Below are positions 15,810 to 22,048 of a stretch of 24,638 nt of DNA, in pieces. Position 1 is the first letter of the stretch. The number at the start of each line of letters is the position of its first letter. The translations under genes were made by a program, and so were the position numbers. The DNA is from a virus, in IMG/VR virus record IMGVR_UViG_3300020430_000086, positions 1-24,638 of that record; one strand, 5' to 3'. The notes below the pieces were generated by a model. It was not told the origin of the DNA, searched no databases, and was given only the letters and a program-made list of their open reading frames with translations.

Positions 15810-15965
15810 TTAACTATAGTGAATTGTATTGCCATGTCCAGTAACGACATCACCTGACTTCTCTGGTACAGGGTTAGTTTCGTTTACACCGAGTTCGCTA
15901 ACAATAGCTTTTTCTGGTGCATTTTCTGGTGTTTCTTTTTTTGTACTAGGCTTCTTGCTGGGCAT
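15810..15965 (-). CDS. Small protein between portal and scaffold (51 aa)
   Basis: The chosen start (MPSKKPSTKKETPENAPEK) has a strong Shine-Dalgarno, GGAGG, 9 nt upstream; a longer in-frame start at 16001 lacks this. The gene overlaps the portal 3' end by 20 nt. The protein has a Lys/Pro-rich N-terminus, is mostly disordered-looking, and ends GHGNTIHYS. The last seven codons and stop coincide with the T7-like promoter, so the DNA appears to serve both functions. The family is not recognised. Confidence 0.72.
   Translation of the reverse strand: MPSKKPSTKKETPENAPEKAIVSELGVNETNPVPEKSGDVVTGHGNTIHYS
15814..15831 (-). promoter_or_regulatory. Candidate phage RNA polymerase promoter upstream of scaffold (T7-like)
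   Basis: The minus strand reads CAATACAATTCACTATAG. Against the T7 consensus from -17 to +1 (TAATACGACTCACTATAG) 15 of 18 bases agree. The mismatches are at -17, -11 and -9. The start base would be G at 15814, 17 nt before the scaffold ATG. T7 has promoter phi-9 at the same place. The phage carries its own T7-type RNA polymerase, so a matching promoter is expected. Weak points: it overlaps coding sequence and the leader would be short. Confidence 0.65.
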
Positions 15966-17538
15966 CTTGAGTTTCCTCCATTGGTAGTTGTTGTTGAGCA
16001 TCAGCTAGTTTTTTAGGATCAACTAAAGGTGAACCTAAAGCAGCAGGTCCAAGACTTTGAATAAGCTGCTGTTGTTGTGCTGCCTGTTGCTCTTCTTGAA
16101 TTTGCTCTTGTGTTTTTATAAGGTTAGCAGTATCAATTCCTATACTGGTAGCAAGACGTTTGACTGCTTCATCTACATTAACGTACTGTCTCATAACATC
16201 TGGTCCTAAAGCTTGAGCGACAGTTCCTATAAACTCTATTAATTTATTTCTATCATTACCTCTACCAAGTCCTTGTAGTCCTGTAACGATCTTAGGTTTG
16301 ACCAGTTCATCAGGCAGCTTGGGAACTTTACCTTGTCTTACAAGTAAGTGCATACGTCTTCTTAGATAAGGCAGTTGAAACTCCTGAGTCAAGATACTGT
16401 AGATACCACCAAGACTATTCTCTAGTTCTTGTGCCATAAGATTTATTTCTGCTGCTGTTACTCTTTCAGCGTCACGTTGTACTGATCTTGCCATCAGGAA
16501 AGCAAACTCAAGTCTTTGTTCAATACGTTGTATGGCACTAAAGGCAACATTAAAATCACCACCTTTGCCTACCTGCATTACAGAAATATCTGATGCTGTA
16601 CCTTCTCTTACTGCACCATTTGGAGCTTTTGCTATTGTGGCTGCCCTAGTAACCCCATTAGGATTTACAAGGAATATAGTCTTTGCACTTGCAGCAGCAC
16701 CTTCTATTATTGCCTGCATCAAAGACTCAAGACTGATTAAATCTCCTCTGTATTCTTCAACATATCCTCTTCCATAATCTTCACCATCAACTCTGATAAA
16801 TCTAAGAGGTAGCCAGGGTGTTACATCAACTCTTGATCTACCATCTGTACCTGGTATCTTTTCTCCTTTACATTCTTGAAACCAGAAGACATCATCATTG
16901 ATCCTTTGAATATGTGTATATATATCAAGATCATCTGTCATTGTCTTGGCATCATAGTTCTCTTTTTTTTTGATCTGTTCTAAGAAAGCAGCAGGCAAAG
17001 CCTGTGGGTGAACTGTTTCTTTTGTAAGTATTTCTAAGACATTACCTACTTCATCTCTTTTACATACAAACTTTGATAATGGATATACCTTCAATCCTTT
17101 ATCTGTCAGATATAACAAGACATTACCAGACACGACAAGATGCTTGATAGCTTCAAACATAGCAACTCTGTCATTAGATATTTCTATCTGATTCATCAAA
17201 GCATTTTCTATTGTGCGTAGTCCTTTATCTATTTCACTTTGCATTTGTTCTTGCCCTTGCTTTCTAATTTCAAGAGCATCTATTTCTAATTTAAAAAATG
17301 ATGTGCTTGGTGGAAGCAAAGTCATTAATAATTTATTCGACAAACTATTAACACCACGACTACCAGTAGCCTGGAAAGGAGTTTTGATTCTTGCTCTTGT
17401 GCCAGATGTCTGTTCTGGTATCAAGCTTGGTATTGTTAATTTTGAAGATTCTTTTGCTTCTCTATCGTAGGTTGATCTACTGCTAACAAGTGCTTCATAC
17501 CTACCTGCTGCGGTTGTGCCTTGTGCTGAGTATTCCAT
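15946..17538 (-). CDS. Portal / head-tail connector, T7 gp8-like (530 aa)
   Basis: A 530-residue protein, almost the length of T7 gp8 (536). The N-terminal block ARYEALVSSRSTYDREAKESSKLTIPSLIP, then GSRGVNSLSNKLLMTLLPPSTSFFKLEID, is characteristic of the podovirus portal family (Head-tail_con). VTAAEINLMAQELENSLGGIYSIL and RRMHLL near the last third are further landmarks. The C-terminus is Gln-rich (QEEQQAAQQQQ), probably the flexible barrel/crown end. Twelve copies form the DNA entry vertex. It starts 1 nt after the preceding stop and overlaps the next small gene. Confidence 0.95.
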   Translation of the reverse strand: MEYSAQGTTAAGRYEALVSSRSTYDREAKESSKLTIPSLIPEQTSGTRARIKTPFQATGSRGVNSLSNKLLMTLLPPSTSFFKLEIDALEIRKQGQEQMQSEIDKGLRTIENALMNQIEISNDRVAMFEAIKHLVVSGNVLLYLTDKGLKVYPLSKFVCKRDEVGNVLEILTKETVHPQALPAAFLEQIKKKENYDAKTMTDDLDIYTHIQRINDDVFWFQECKGEKIPGTDGRSRVDVTPWLPLRFIRVDGEDYGRGYVEEYRGDLISLESLMQAIIEGAAASAKTIFLVNPNGVTRAATIAKAPNGAVREGTASDISVMQVGKGGDFNVAFSAIQRIEQRLEFAFLMARSVQRDAERVTAAEINLMAQELENSLGGIYSILTQEFQLPYLRRRMHLLVRQGKVPKLPDELVKPKIVTGLQGLGRGNDRNKLIEFIGTVAQALGPDVMRQYVNVDEAVKRLATSIGIDTANLIKTQEQIQEEQQAAQQQQLIQSLGPAALGSPLVDPKKLADAQQQLPMEETQDAQQEA

Positions 17539-17539
17539 A

Positions 17540-17764
17540 TTAAGTTGGGTAATTTAGATTACCAGAAGAACTACCTGTTGTGCCTAGTAATGGTATCTGT
17601 AAAGATTTAGTTCCCATTCTTCTACCCAAAGCAACCTGACTTTCACTCTTTTTCTTTTTCTGTTGCTTACCAACTACAACTGCATCAGCAGTCTCTTCTA
17701 TAGGAGAATCTTCTGGCTCTGGTGCAGGTGCAGGTGGTGGTGATGGTTGCCTAAAAAAACACAT
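17540..17764 (-). CDS. Small MCFF protein, Pro-rich (74 aa)
   Basis: The sequence opens MCFFRQPSPPPAPAPEPEDS, followed by an acidic patch, VVVGKQQKKKKSES, then a hydrophobic LQIPLLG segment and NLNYPT. The MCFF start is shared with the next upstream gene. MCFF-starting small proteins near the portal occur in other marine T7-like phages (from memory). There is no lipobox (the Cys is at residue 2 with no signal peptide), so a membrane lipoprotein is not supported. The stop is 1 nt before the portal ATG. No clear Shine-Dalgarno. Function unknown; a virion-associated or portal-assembly role is conceivable. Confidence 0.7.
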   Translation of the reverse strand: MCFFRQPSPPPAPAPEPEDSPIEETADAVVVGKQQKKKKSESQVALGRRMGTKSLQIPLLGTTGSSSGNLNYPT

Positions 17765-17802
17765 AACAAGTGTATATTATTTTTTCTTTATACTAGCATG
17801 AG

Positions 17803-18021
17803 CTAAATGATTGTCTTCTTTTTTGTTTGGGAAAGCTTTTTGGCTGTCGTAATAGTTGGGTTTTGTTTTGCACTTACAATTTTTAGACTGTCTGCAACTT
17901 GTGGAACTTTTTTAGAAGTTTCTTCAATATTTTCCTGTTCACCTGTAACTACAACAGGATCATTTTTACTTTGATATTTTTGTACCGCAGGTTCTCTTCT
18001 ACGACTACCGAAAAAACACAT
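17803..18021 (-). CDS. Small MCFF protein, basic (72 aa)
   Basis: The sequence opens MCFFGSRRREPAVQKYQSKN, has a Val/Thr-rich DPVVVTGEQE segment, and ends in a Thr/Lys-rich tail (TTAKKLSQTKKKTII). It shares the MCFF start and the VV.G.Q motif with the next gene downstream, so the two may be a diverged duplication. A good Shine-Dalgarno (GGAG, 8 nt) lies inside the end of the preceding gene. A 37-nt gap with no clear signal follows its stop. Function unknown. Confidence 0.7.
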   Translation of the reverse strand: MCFFGSRRREPAVQKYQSKNDPVVVTGEQENIEETSKKVPQVADSLKIVSAKQNPTITTAKKLSQTKKKTII

Positions 18022-18023
18022 AG

Positions 18024-18218
18024 TTAGTTCTCCAATACTCTGTTGCTTAACATAGTTTCTTTTTGTCTAAGTTGTTGTTCAATTAAATAATCAACAACAG
18101 ACCTTTGCCCTGCACGATACCACACCTCACGATCAGAAAGCGATAGATCTGGGTGTCTGTTAGGAAACACTTGATCTAAAGCTTGTATAAGTTCATCAGT
18201 AATAACTGGTAAAGGCAC
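18024..18218 (-). CDS. Small hypothetical protein upstream of portal (64 aa, GTG start)
   Basis: A 64-residue helical protein with the motif ITDELIQALDQVFPNRHPDL then DREVWYRAGQRSVVDYLIEQ. I recall similar small proteins (F P.R.PD...S.REVW..AGQRSVVD.L) in the gp7/gp8 region of marine podoviruses, function unknown. The start is GTG, and no proper Shine-Dalgarno precedes it. It is the first gene after the non-coding gap, so it would be the first gene of the head transcript. The stop is 2 nt before the next ATG. Confidence 0.75.
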   Translation of the reverse strand: MPLPVITDELIQALDQVFPNRHPDLSLSDREVWYRAGQRSVVDYLIEQQLRQKETMLSNRVLEN

Positions 18219-18237
18219 AAAAATTTAAGAGCTATTC

Positions 18238-18255
18238 TTATAGTATATGTTAATG
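18238..18255 (-). promoter_or_regulatory. Weak candidate phage promoter before the head gene block
   Basis: The minus strand reads CATTAACATATACTATAA. It shares 10 of 18 positions with T7 consensus and 12 of 18 with the better site at 15814, including the ACTATA core, but the +1 base is A, not G. Its location, 20 nt before the first head gene, is where a promoter is expected. In AT-rich sequence this level of match can occur by chance. Confidence 0.3.
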
Positions 18256-18293
18256 TGTAGATAACAAGGAGTGGTTACCTTGTTGTATTGCAA

Positions 18294-18337
18294 AAAGAAA
18301 ACCTCTAGGTAAGTGGTTCTATCTAGGGGTTTTCTTT
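18294..18337. terminator. 17-bp terminator-like hairpin in the non-coding gap
   Basis: Arms 18294-18310 and 18321-18337 pair over 17 positions around a 10-nt loop. In plus-strand RNA all pairs hold, two as G-U wobbles. In minus-strand RNA the same two become A-C mismatches, although the minus strand has the better trailing U-run (TTTTCTTTTT). It may act in both directions: ending early transcription that passed the exonuclease, or ending plus-strand RNA. Confidence 0.65.
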
Positions 18338-18348
18338 ATGAGAACTTG

Positions 18349-18500
18349 TGCTATATTGTTTATTAAGTTTGAGACTTCGGTCACTTTCCAAAGCCTACAG
18401 CCCTCAGGTTTATGAGAAGGTGCTATCAAGAACGAGAGGGCAACTAATATACAAAGAAGCACTAACAACCTATGCTACTGTGTTGTTGGTGCTTTCTTTT
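18349..18500 (+). ncRNA. Candidate plus-strand small RNA (about 140 nt)
   Basis: A possible extended -10 promoter (TGCTATATT, 18349-18357) is followed by about 140 nt with three potential hairpins. These are a GAC-UUCG-GTC tetraloop (18373-18382), GCCCTC/GAGGGC arms (18400-18405 and 18436-18441), and the terminator hairpin ending in TTTCTTTT at 18500. The terminator pairs better in plus-strand RNA. No -35 box is seen and no open frame is convincing. The RNA would end at the exonuclease stop codon, convergent to that gene. This is a structural inference only; it could equally be unused leader sequence. Confidence 0.3.
18454..18500. terminator. Terminator-like hairpin after the exonuclease gene
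   Basis: Core arms GCACTAACAAC (18459-18469) and GTTGTTGGTGC (18482-18492) pair over 11 bp around a 12-nt loop. They extend by A-T/G-C pairs with one bulged T into the flanking AAAGAA/TTTCTTT. The single non-Watson-Crick position is U-G in plus-strand RNA but A-C in minus-strand RNA, and the plus strand ends TTTCTTTT. On the minus strand it begins right after the exonuclease stop and has a weaker tail (TTCTTTGTATATT). It probably works in both directions. Confidence 0.65.
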
Positions 18501-19233
18501 ATGGATTCCAAAGTTTTACTTCACCTGTCTGATAATTATAATCTCCTTCTCTTAATATTCTTGTCAGTCTTGCGTTCAAGATAGCGTCAGCTATTGTATA
18601 TCCTTTCTTTGTATATGTTTCCTGTACCTTAGACCATAGTGCTTCTTTAGTATCAGGTGTATCAGCCAATGTCTTGCTTGCTGTAACCATACCCATACCT
18701 TTGATTCCTAGTATTCCGTCACCTGCATCACCAGCTAGAGACATTTCAAACCAATGTCTAGTTGCTTTCTTGTTTGTTATATGTTCTATCTCTTCAGCAG
18801 CTATAAGCTTACAAGGTAAAGTTCTCATATCCTTATCAACTGAAACTATAATCGGATCTTTGTATCTGCCATTGGTAGCAAGCAAACCTAATACATCATC
18901 ACCTTCTAGGTTTTCATAGGCAACAGTTTCATATCTTTGTTTTACCTCTTTAATAACTCTTTTAAGTGCAAGTGGTTTGCGTTTACCTATCCTGTTAATC
19001 TTGTACTCAGGGAATATCTCATGTCGAAATGTAGGGTATGAAGTAAAGCACATAACTATGTCATGGTTATTATCAGCAATACCTCTATAAACATCTAATC
19101 TGTTTTCAATCAGATTAAGTATATCTCTTTCATCAGAGTGAAGAGTATGCTCCCATTCATTCCAACGTGTGTCTTCTTCACAAGCACAACAGGAATTGAA
19201 TATCAACCAATCAGCATCTATTAATAGTGTCAT
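18499..19233 (-). CDS. 5'-3' exonuclease, T7 gp6-like FEN/PIN-fold (244 aa)
   Basis: The protein starts MTLLIDADWLIFNSC, with the first metal-binding Asp residues at 6 and 8. It has YENLEGDDVLGLLA, IIVSVDKDMRTLP and EMSLAGDAGDGILGIKGMGMVTA. These are the acidic clusters and the helix-hairpin-helix (GIKGMGMVTA) of the T7 gp6 / FEN-1 nuclease family. The role is degradation of host DNA for nucleotides and removal of RNA primers. Length 244 against 300 in T7. The gene begins 2 nt after the primase-helicase, where T7-like phages usually have DNA polymerase in between. Shine-Dalgarno GGAGA lies 7 nt before the start. Confidence 0.92.
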   Translation of the reverse strand: MTLLIDADWLIFNSCCACEEDTRWNEWEHTLHSDERDILNLIENRLDVYRGIADNNHDIVMCFTSYPTFRHEIFPEYKINRIGKRKPLALKRVIKEVKQRYETVAYENLEGDDVLGLLATNGRYKDPIIVSVDKDMRTLPCKLIAAEEIEHITNKKATRHWFEMSLAGDAGDGILGIKGMGMVTASKTLADTPDTKEALWSKVQETYTKKGYTIADAILNARLTRILREGDYNYQTGEVKLWNP

Positions 19234-19235
19234 AA

Positions 19236-20843
19236 TTAATCTCCAAAGGTGTCTTCATAAACAACTAACCGACCTGTGTTCTGGTCGTACAGTAACCTAT
19301 CTACTTCTCCTGTCATACCAGTATGTCTTGACTTAAGTATCTTTAGTTGTAGTCTTGATCTTTCGTATGCTTCTCCTACTTGGTTTCGTGAAGCACCAAG
19401 AACAATGTCACTTAACTGAACAAGACTATGAGATCCTCGTAGATCAGAAACAGATATGTCTCTACCTTCCTCATGCCCTTGGCCTTGTGGTCTGCGTAGA
19501 TGGCTGACTACTATCAAAGCTATATTTGTAGATTCACATAAGCTTCTAAGCTTAGTCATAGTTACATCTATAGCTCTTCGTTCATTGTCTAGCTCAAGAC
19601 CAGACATGACTATGGATATGTGATCCAGTATTACTACCTTTACTTTATCTACTGTTGCCAGATACCTTATCTGTTCAAGCAATACATCAGGATCAAGACT
19701 ACCAAAGTGGTTATATAAAAATAGATTTCTTGTAGATGTCAGCTTATCAAATGCAGCTTTGATCTCTTCATCTGTATATCTATTGTCGTTGAGATGTAAA
19801 GGGCAGTTAAGATCAATGCCAACCAATCCCTGTAATGTTCTTTGTACTGTTTCTTCTAGTCCTATATAACCTACCTTGATGTCACGTTGCAGAAAGTGAT
19901 AAGCCATCTCTCTACATATAGTGCTTTTACCTGCACCACTACCACTAGCTATCGTAAACAGTTGGCTTGGAAATAAACCTCTTGTATATTCATTTAGTTT
20001 TGGATAAGGAAAGTCTGATATAGGTAGGCTTGTTTCTTTATTAAATAGATCCCAGGCATCAGCAGCATTTATTAAACTGTCTGGTCTTACTGGTCTAGCT
20101 TTCCATAATCTATCTCTTACAAGTTCACCTTCGTTTAATACAAGATGTTCATTGACATCTTTTCTATCTAGTCTTGCAATAGCAACCTTACCTTTAGGCA
20201 AGACCTCCATACATTTCTCACTAGCTTTCTCCCCTGCTTCATCATTATCAAAGCAAAGAACTATACGACAATAATTATCAAGCCATTTATAGTTTGCTGC
20301 CAGATACTTGGCTGCTGACTGCACTCCTGACGGAATAGATATACAAGGAAACTTATTACCTTGTATCTGACTAGCACTCATGCAGTCAATCTCTCCCTCG
20401 CAACAGGTAACAAAGACTGATCCATTACTACCATGTTGTCTCCATAAATGCTGACCCCATAGTTGTACTTTTGACATATCACCAATCCATATAAACTTCT
20501 TGTCTTGAAACCTTATATGCTGTGCTACATCTTTACCGAATTGATCCTTGTAAGTAGCCACTTGAACTGGTTGTCCTCTATATTCTCCCTGTCCATAACC
20601 AAATAGTTCGCAAGTCTCTTTAGTGATTCCACGTTTAGGTAGAGCTATGGGTGTCACCTTTAATAACTTAGGTGATGGCTTTCTCATTGGAATGATGTTA
20701 GTCAATTTCTTTTCTTTCTTGTTTGGGTAGTAGGTATAGCCACAGTCCATAGTAAAGCAATGTTCATGTCCATCATCAAAGACTGCACAATTCTTTTTGC
20801 CACACTCAGGACAAATCTTTTTACTCTTGTATTGGCTCTTCAT
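19236..20843 (-). CDS. Bifunctional primase-helicase, T7 gp4-like (535 aa)
   Basis: An N-terminal zinc-binding domain has C11, C14, C29 and C34 (CPEC ... HCFTMDC). The TOPRIM primase core has TCCEGEIDC with Glu near 149 and CFDNDEAG with Asp near 199. The C-terminal RecA-type helicase has Walker A GSGAGKST at 301-308, Walker B VVILDH near 403-408, and VVSHLRRP near 445-452. The length (535) is close to T7 gp4A (566), so this is the full primase-helicase form, which unwinds DNA and makes primers at the fork. The C-terminus is acidic with a near-terminal Phe (YEDTFGD), like the T7 tail that binds DNA polymerase. The start lies inside the end of the 51-aa gene. Confidence 0.95.
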   Translation of the reverse strand: MKSQYKSKKICPECGKKNCAVFDDGHEHCFTMDCGYTYYPNKKEKKLTNIIPMRKPSPKLLKVTPIALPKRGITKETCELFGYGQGEYRGQPVQVATYKDQFGKDVAQHIRFQDKKFIWIGDMSKVQLWGQHLWRQHGSNGSVFVTCCEGEIDCMSASQIQGNKFPCISIPSGVQSAAKYLAANYKWLDNYCRIVLCFDNDEAGEKASEKCMEVLPKGKVAIARLDRKDVNEHLVLNEGELVRDRLWKARPVRPDSLINAADAWDLFNKETSLPISDFPYPKLNEYTRGLFPSQLFTIASGSGAGKSTICREMAYHFLQRDIKVGYIGLEETVQRTLQGLVGIDLNCPLHLNDNRYTDEEIKAAFDKLTSTRNLFLYNHFGSLDPDVLLEQIRYLATVDKVKVVILDHISIVMSGLELDNERRAIDVTMTKLRSLCESTNIALIVVSHLRRPQGQGHEEGRDISVSDLRGSHSLVQLSDIVLGASRNQVGEAYERSRLQLKILKSRHTGMTGEVDRLLYDQNTGRLVVYEDTFGD

Positions 20844-20976
20844 CTAAATTACATTTGTGTTCTTTCAAGCTGACATCAACCCATGTTTTACCATTAAAAA
20901 CTCTCCACATTTCATTAATAGGATCAAAATAAATAGCACCTGCTTTTGGATTGTCAGGCATTTTGTAATTAAACAT
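20821..20976 (-). CDS. Small hypothetical protein between endonuclease and primase (51 aa)
   Basis: The frame reads MFNYKMPDNPKAGAIYFDPI then NEMWRVFNGKTWVDVSLKEH and ends KCNLDEEPIQE. It looks like a small beta-rich domain with aromatic positions (IYFDP, MWRVFNGKTWVDV), similar in style to short phage proteins that repeat a W.V.NG..W motif. The start overlaps the endonuclease stop by one base (TAATG) and the end overlaps the primase-helicase start by 23 nt. This tight packing supports it as real. Function unknown. Confidence 0.68.
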   Translation of the reverse strand: MFNYKMPDNPKAGAIYFDPINEMWRVFNGKTWVDVSLKEHKCNLDEEPIQE

Positions 20977-21359
20977 TAGTACCAATCATCAGGAATAGTT
21001 TTATCGCAGTATTGAAACCCATGTCTCGTACACCATTTGGCATACGAGATAGAGTTCTTAGCTTTAGATAATTTAGTCTTACTGTTTTGAAAACAGAATC
21101 TAATATCTAGTTCGGGTCTAGTCTTCTTGATGATAAGATGTTTTCTTCTGTCCTCTTTTGAGAAGTACCCTTTTGTTTCAACAATAAAATTGTCGAGGAT
21201 AAAATCAGGCTTGTAGCAGCAAGTAATTTCATAATCTATTTCAAGGGTTTCGTAAGTAAATACAATTTTCTTTTTGTTTAGTGTAGCTGCAAAGTCAGCT
21301 TCAAACTTACTTTTGTATTTAGAAGTCGGCTGCTGATGATGCAGTTCTTTTTTCTTCAT
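20976..21359 (-). CDS. Endonuclease I, T7 gp3-like Holliday junction resolvase (127 aa)
   Basis: The ATG at 21359 is preferred over an upstream in-frame TTG at 21383, because it places the first catalytic Glu (SKFEADF) at residue 20, exactly as E20 in T7 gp3. Further active-site matches are Asp52 (YKPDFIL), Glu61 and Lys63 (VETKG), followed by the family block EDRRKHLIIKKTRPELDIRF and a C-terminal IPDDWY (T7: IPAEW). T7 E35 aligns by eye with Thr35, while Glu37 is kept. The dimer resolves branched DNA and helps break down host DNA. The 5' end overlaps the SSB gene by 41 nt. Confidence 0.92.
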   Translation of the reverse strand: MKKKELHHQQPTSKYKSKFEADFAATLNKKKIVFTYETLEIDYEITCCYKPDFILDNFIVETKGYFSKEDRRKHLIIKKTRPELDIRFCFQNSKTKLSKAKNSISYAKWCTRHGFQYCDKTIPDDWY

Positions 21360-21975
21360 AACTAGGTTGTGTTTCTGCTTCAAAGTCTGGGCTGCCTGTC
21401 CATTCAGCGTGTCTTCTTACTATGACTTGTAAAGGTTGGCATCTGATACCGACACCATTAGCACCTGCATCATAACCACTACACTTCATAGACATCTGAC
21501 CTTCTAAAGCTGGACTGATCTTTTCATACTCTTTCTTTTCTTCCTCTGTCATAAGACGTAAGGGATCTTCATTAGCCCAAAAAGTTACAGGTGGATTAGT
21601 CCATACATCACCATTCTGTTTAACACCACCAGCTTTCTTACTTGTTCTGATTACAAGGTAATCATCTTCAAGAAAGTAAGGTAATGATGGTTCGCCATGT
21701 TTGTTTTTTGTAAGACTAAACTTTCTGTCTGGATAGTGTTCTTTCAAAGCAACTTTCCATCTTTCAAGCAACCCTTCCAGTTGTCCAAAGATATGCTCTA
21801 CTGCATCAACTTCTTTCCCCCTTTCATCTTTCATCATTGTGCCTTTTTTAATAAGACACTCTGCTTTATATTTTCTAACACCTTTGTATTCATCAGGGGT
21901 TACAAGATATGAATACCTAAAGTTAGTAGGGTTAGGTGTGACTATCTTAATAGTCTCTGGCTTGAGTTCTTCCAT
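21319..21975 (-). CDS. Single-stranded DNA-binding protein, T7 gp2.5-like (218 aa)
   Basis: A 218-residue protein (T7 gp2.5: 232) between RNA polymerase and endonuclease I, the gp2.5 position. It begins with a beta-strand-rich part (TIKIVTPNPTNFRYSYLVTPDEY) and has features of the phage OB-fold family such as KAECLIKKG and PVTFWANEDPL. The very last residue is Phe (SAADF), as in T7 gp2.5, whose C-terminal acidic tail and terminal Phe contact DNA polymerase and helicase. Here the tail is only weakly acidic and has Lys/Arg among the acids. Shine-Dalgarno AAGG lies 7 nt before the start. Confidence 0.85.
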   Translation of the reverse strand: MEELKPETIKIVTPNPTNFRYSYLVTPDEYKGVRKYKAECLIKKGTMMKDERGKEVDAVEHIFGQLEGLLERWKVALKEHYPDRKFSLTKNKHGEPSLPYFLEDDYLVIRTSKKAGGVKQNGDVWTNPPVTFWANEDPLRLMTEEEKKEYEKISPALEGQMSMKCSGYDAGANGVGIRCQPLQVIVRRHAEWTGSPDFEAETQPSYEEKRTASSAADF

Positions 21976-22007
21976 GTTTTTACCTTGGTTTGGTTTCCGT
22001 TTTATTG

Positions 22008-22022
22008 CGTCTATAAAAGACG
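22008..22022 (-). other. Hairpin in the SSB leader
   Basis: A perfect 5-bp hairpin, CGTCT/AGACG with a 5-nt AT loop, in the 73-nt gap between RNA polymerase and SSB genes. It would lie 9 nt inside a transcript starting at 22031, so it could stabilise that mRNA 5' end. It is too short and lacks a T-run, so it is not a terminator. Confidence 0.4.
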
Positions 22023-22030
22023 TTCCTTAA

Positions 22031-22048
22031 CTATACCTTGATCTTTTG
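22031..22048 (-). promoter_or_regulatory. Weak candidate phage promoter between RNAP and SSB genes
   Basis: The minus strand reads CAAAAGATCAAGGTATAG, starting immediately after the RNAP stop. It has 9 of 18 matches to T7 consensus, but shares TATAGTTAA from -4 to +5 and the CAA.A start with the stronger candidate at 15814. T7-like phages normally have promoters for middle genes here. Weak on its own; stronger if the polymerase has shifted specificity. Confidence 0.35.

Larger units (their letters stand above)
18219..18498. other. Non-coding gap between exonuclease and head genes
   Basis: The only gap approaching 300 nt in the window. It contains, from left to right, a weak promoter-like site (18238-18255, minus), a 7-bp hairpin AACAAGG/CCTTGTT with 8-nt loop (18263-18284), a 17-bp terminator-like hairpin (18294-18337), a possible plus-strand small RNA, and a second terminator-like hairpin next to the exonuclease stop. 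No convincing tRNA or coding frame was found on either strand. In cyanophage P-SSP7 a ribonucleotide reductase gene sits near here (from memory); it is absent. Confidence 0.8.

Noticed and set aside
18360-18450. Possible tRNA or attachment site in the non-coding gap
   Set aside because: No cloverleaf, no T-loop GGTTCGA-type motif and no CCA end; the UUCG hairpin does not belong to a tRNA fold.
18348-18584. Plus-strand open frame of 78 codons over the gap and the exonuclease end
   Set aside because: It runs through the terminator hairpin and the exonuclease 3' end, has no Shine-Dalgarno and a Leu-rich composition typical of an antisense shadow.
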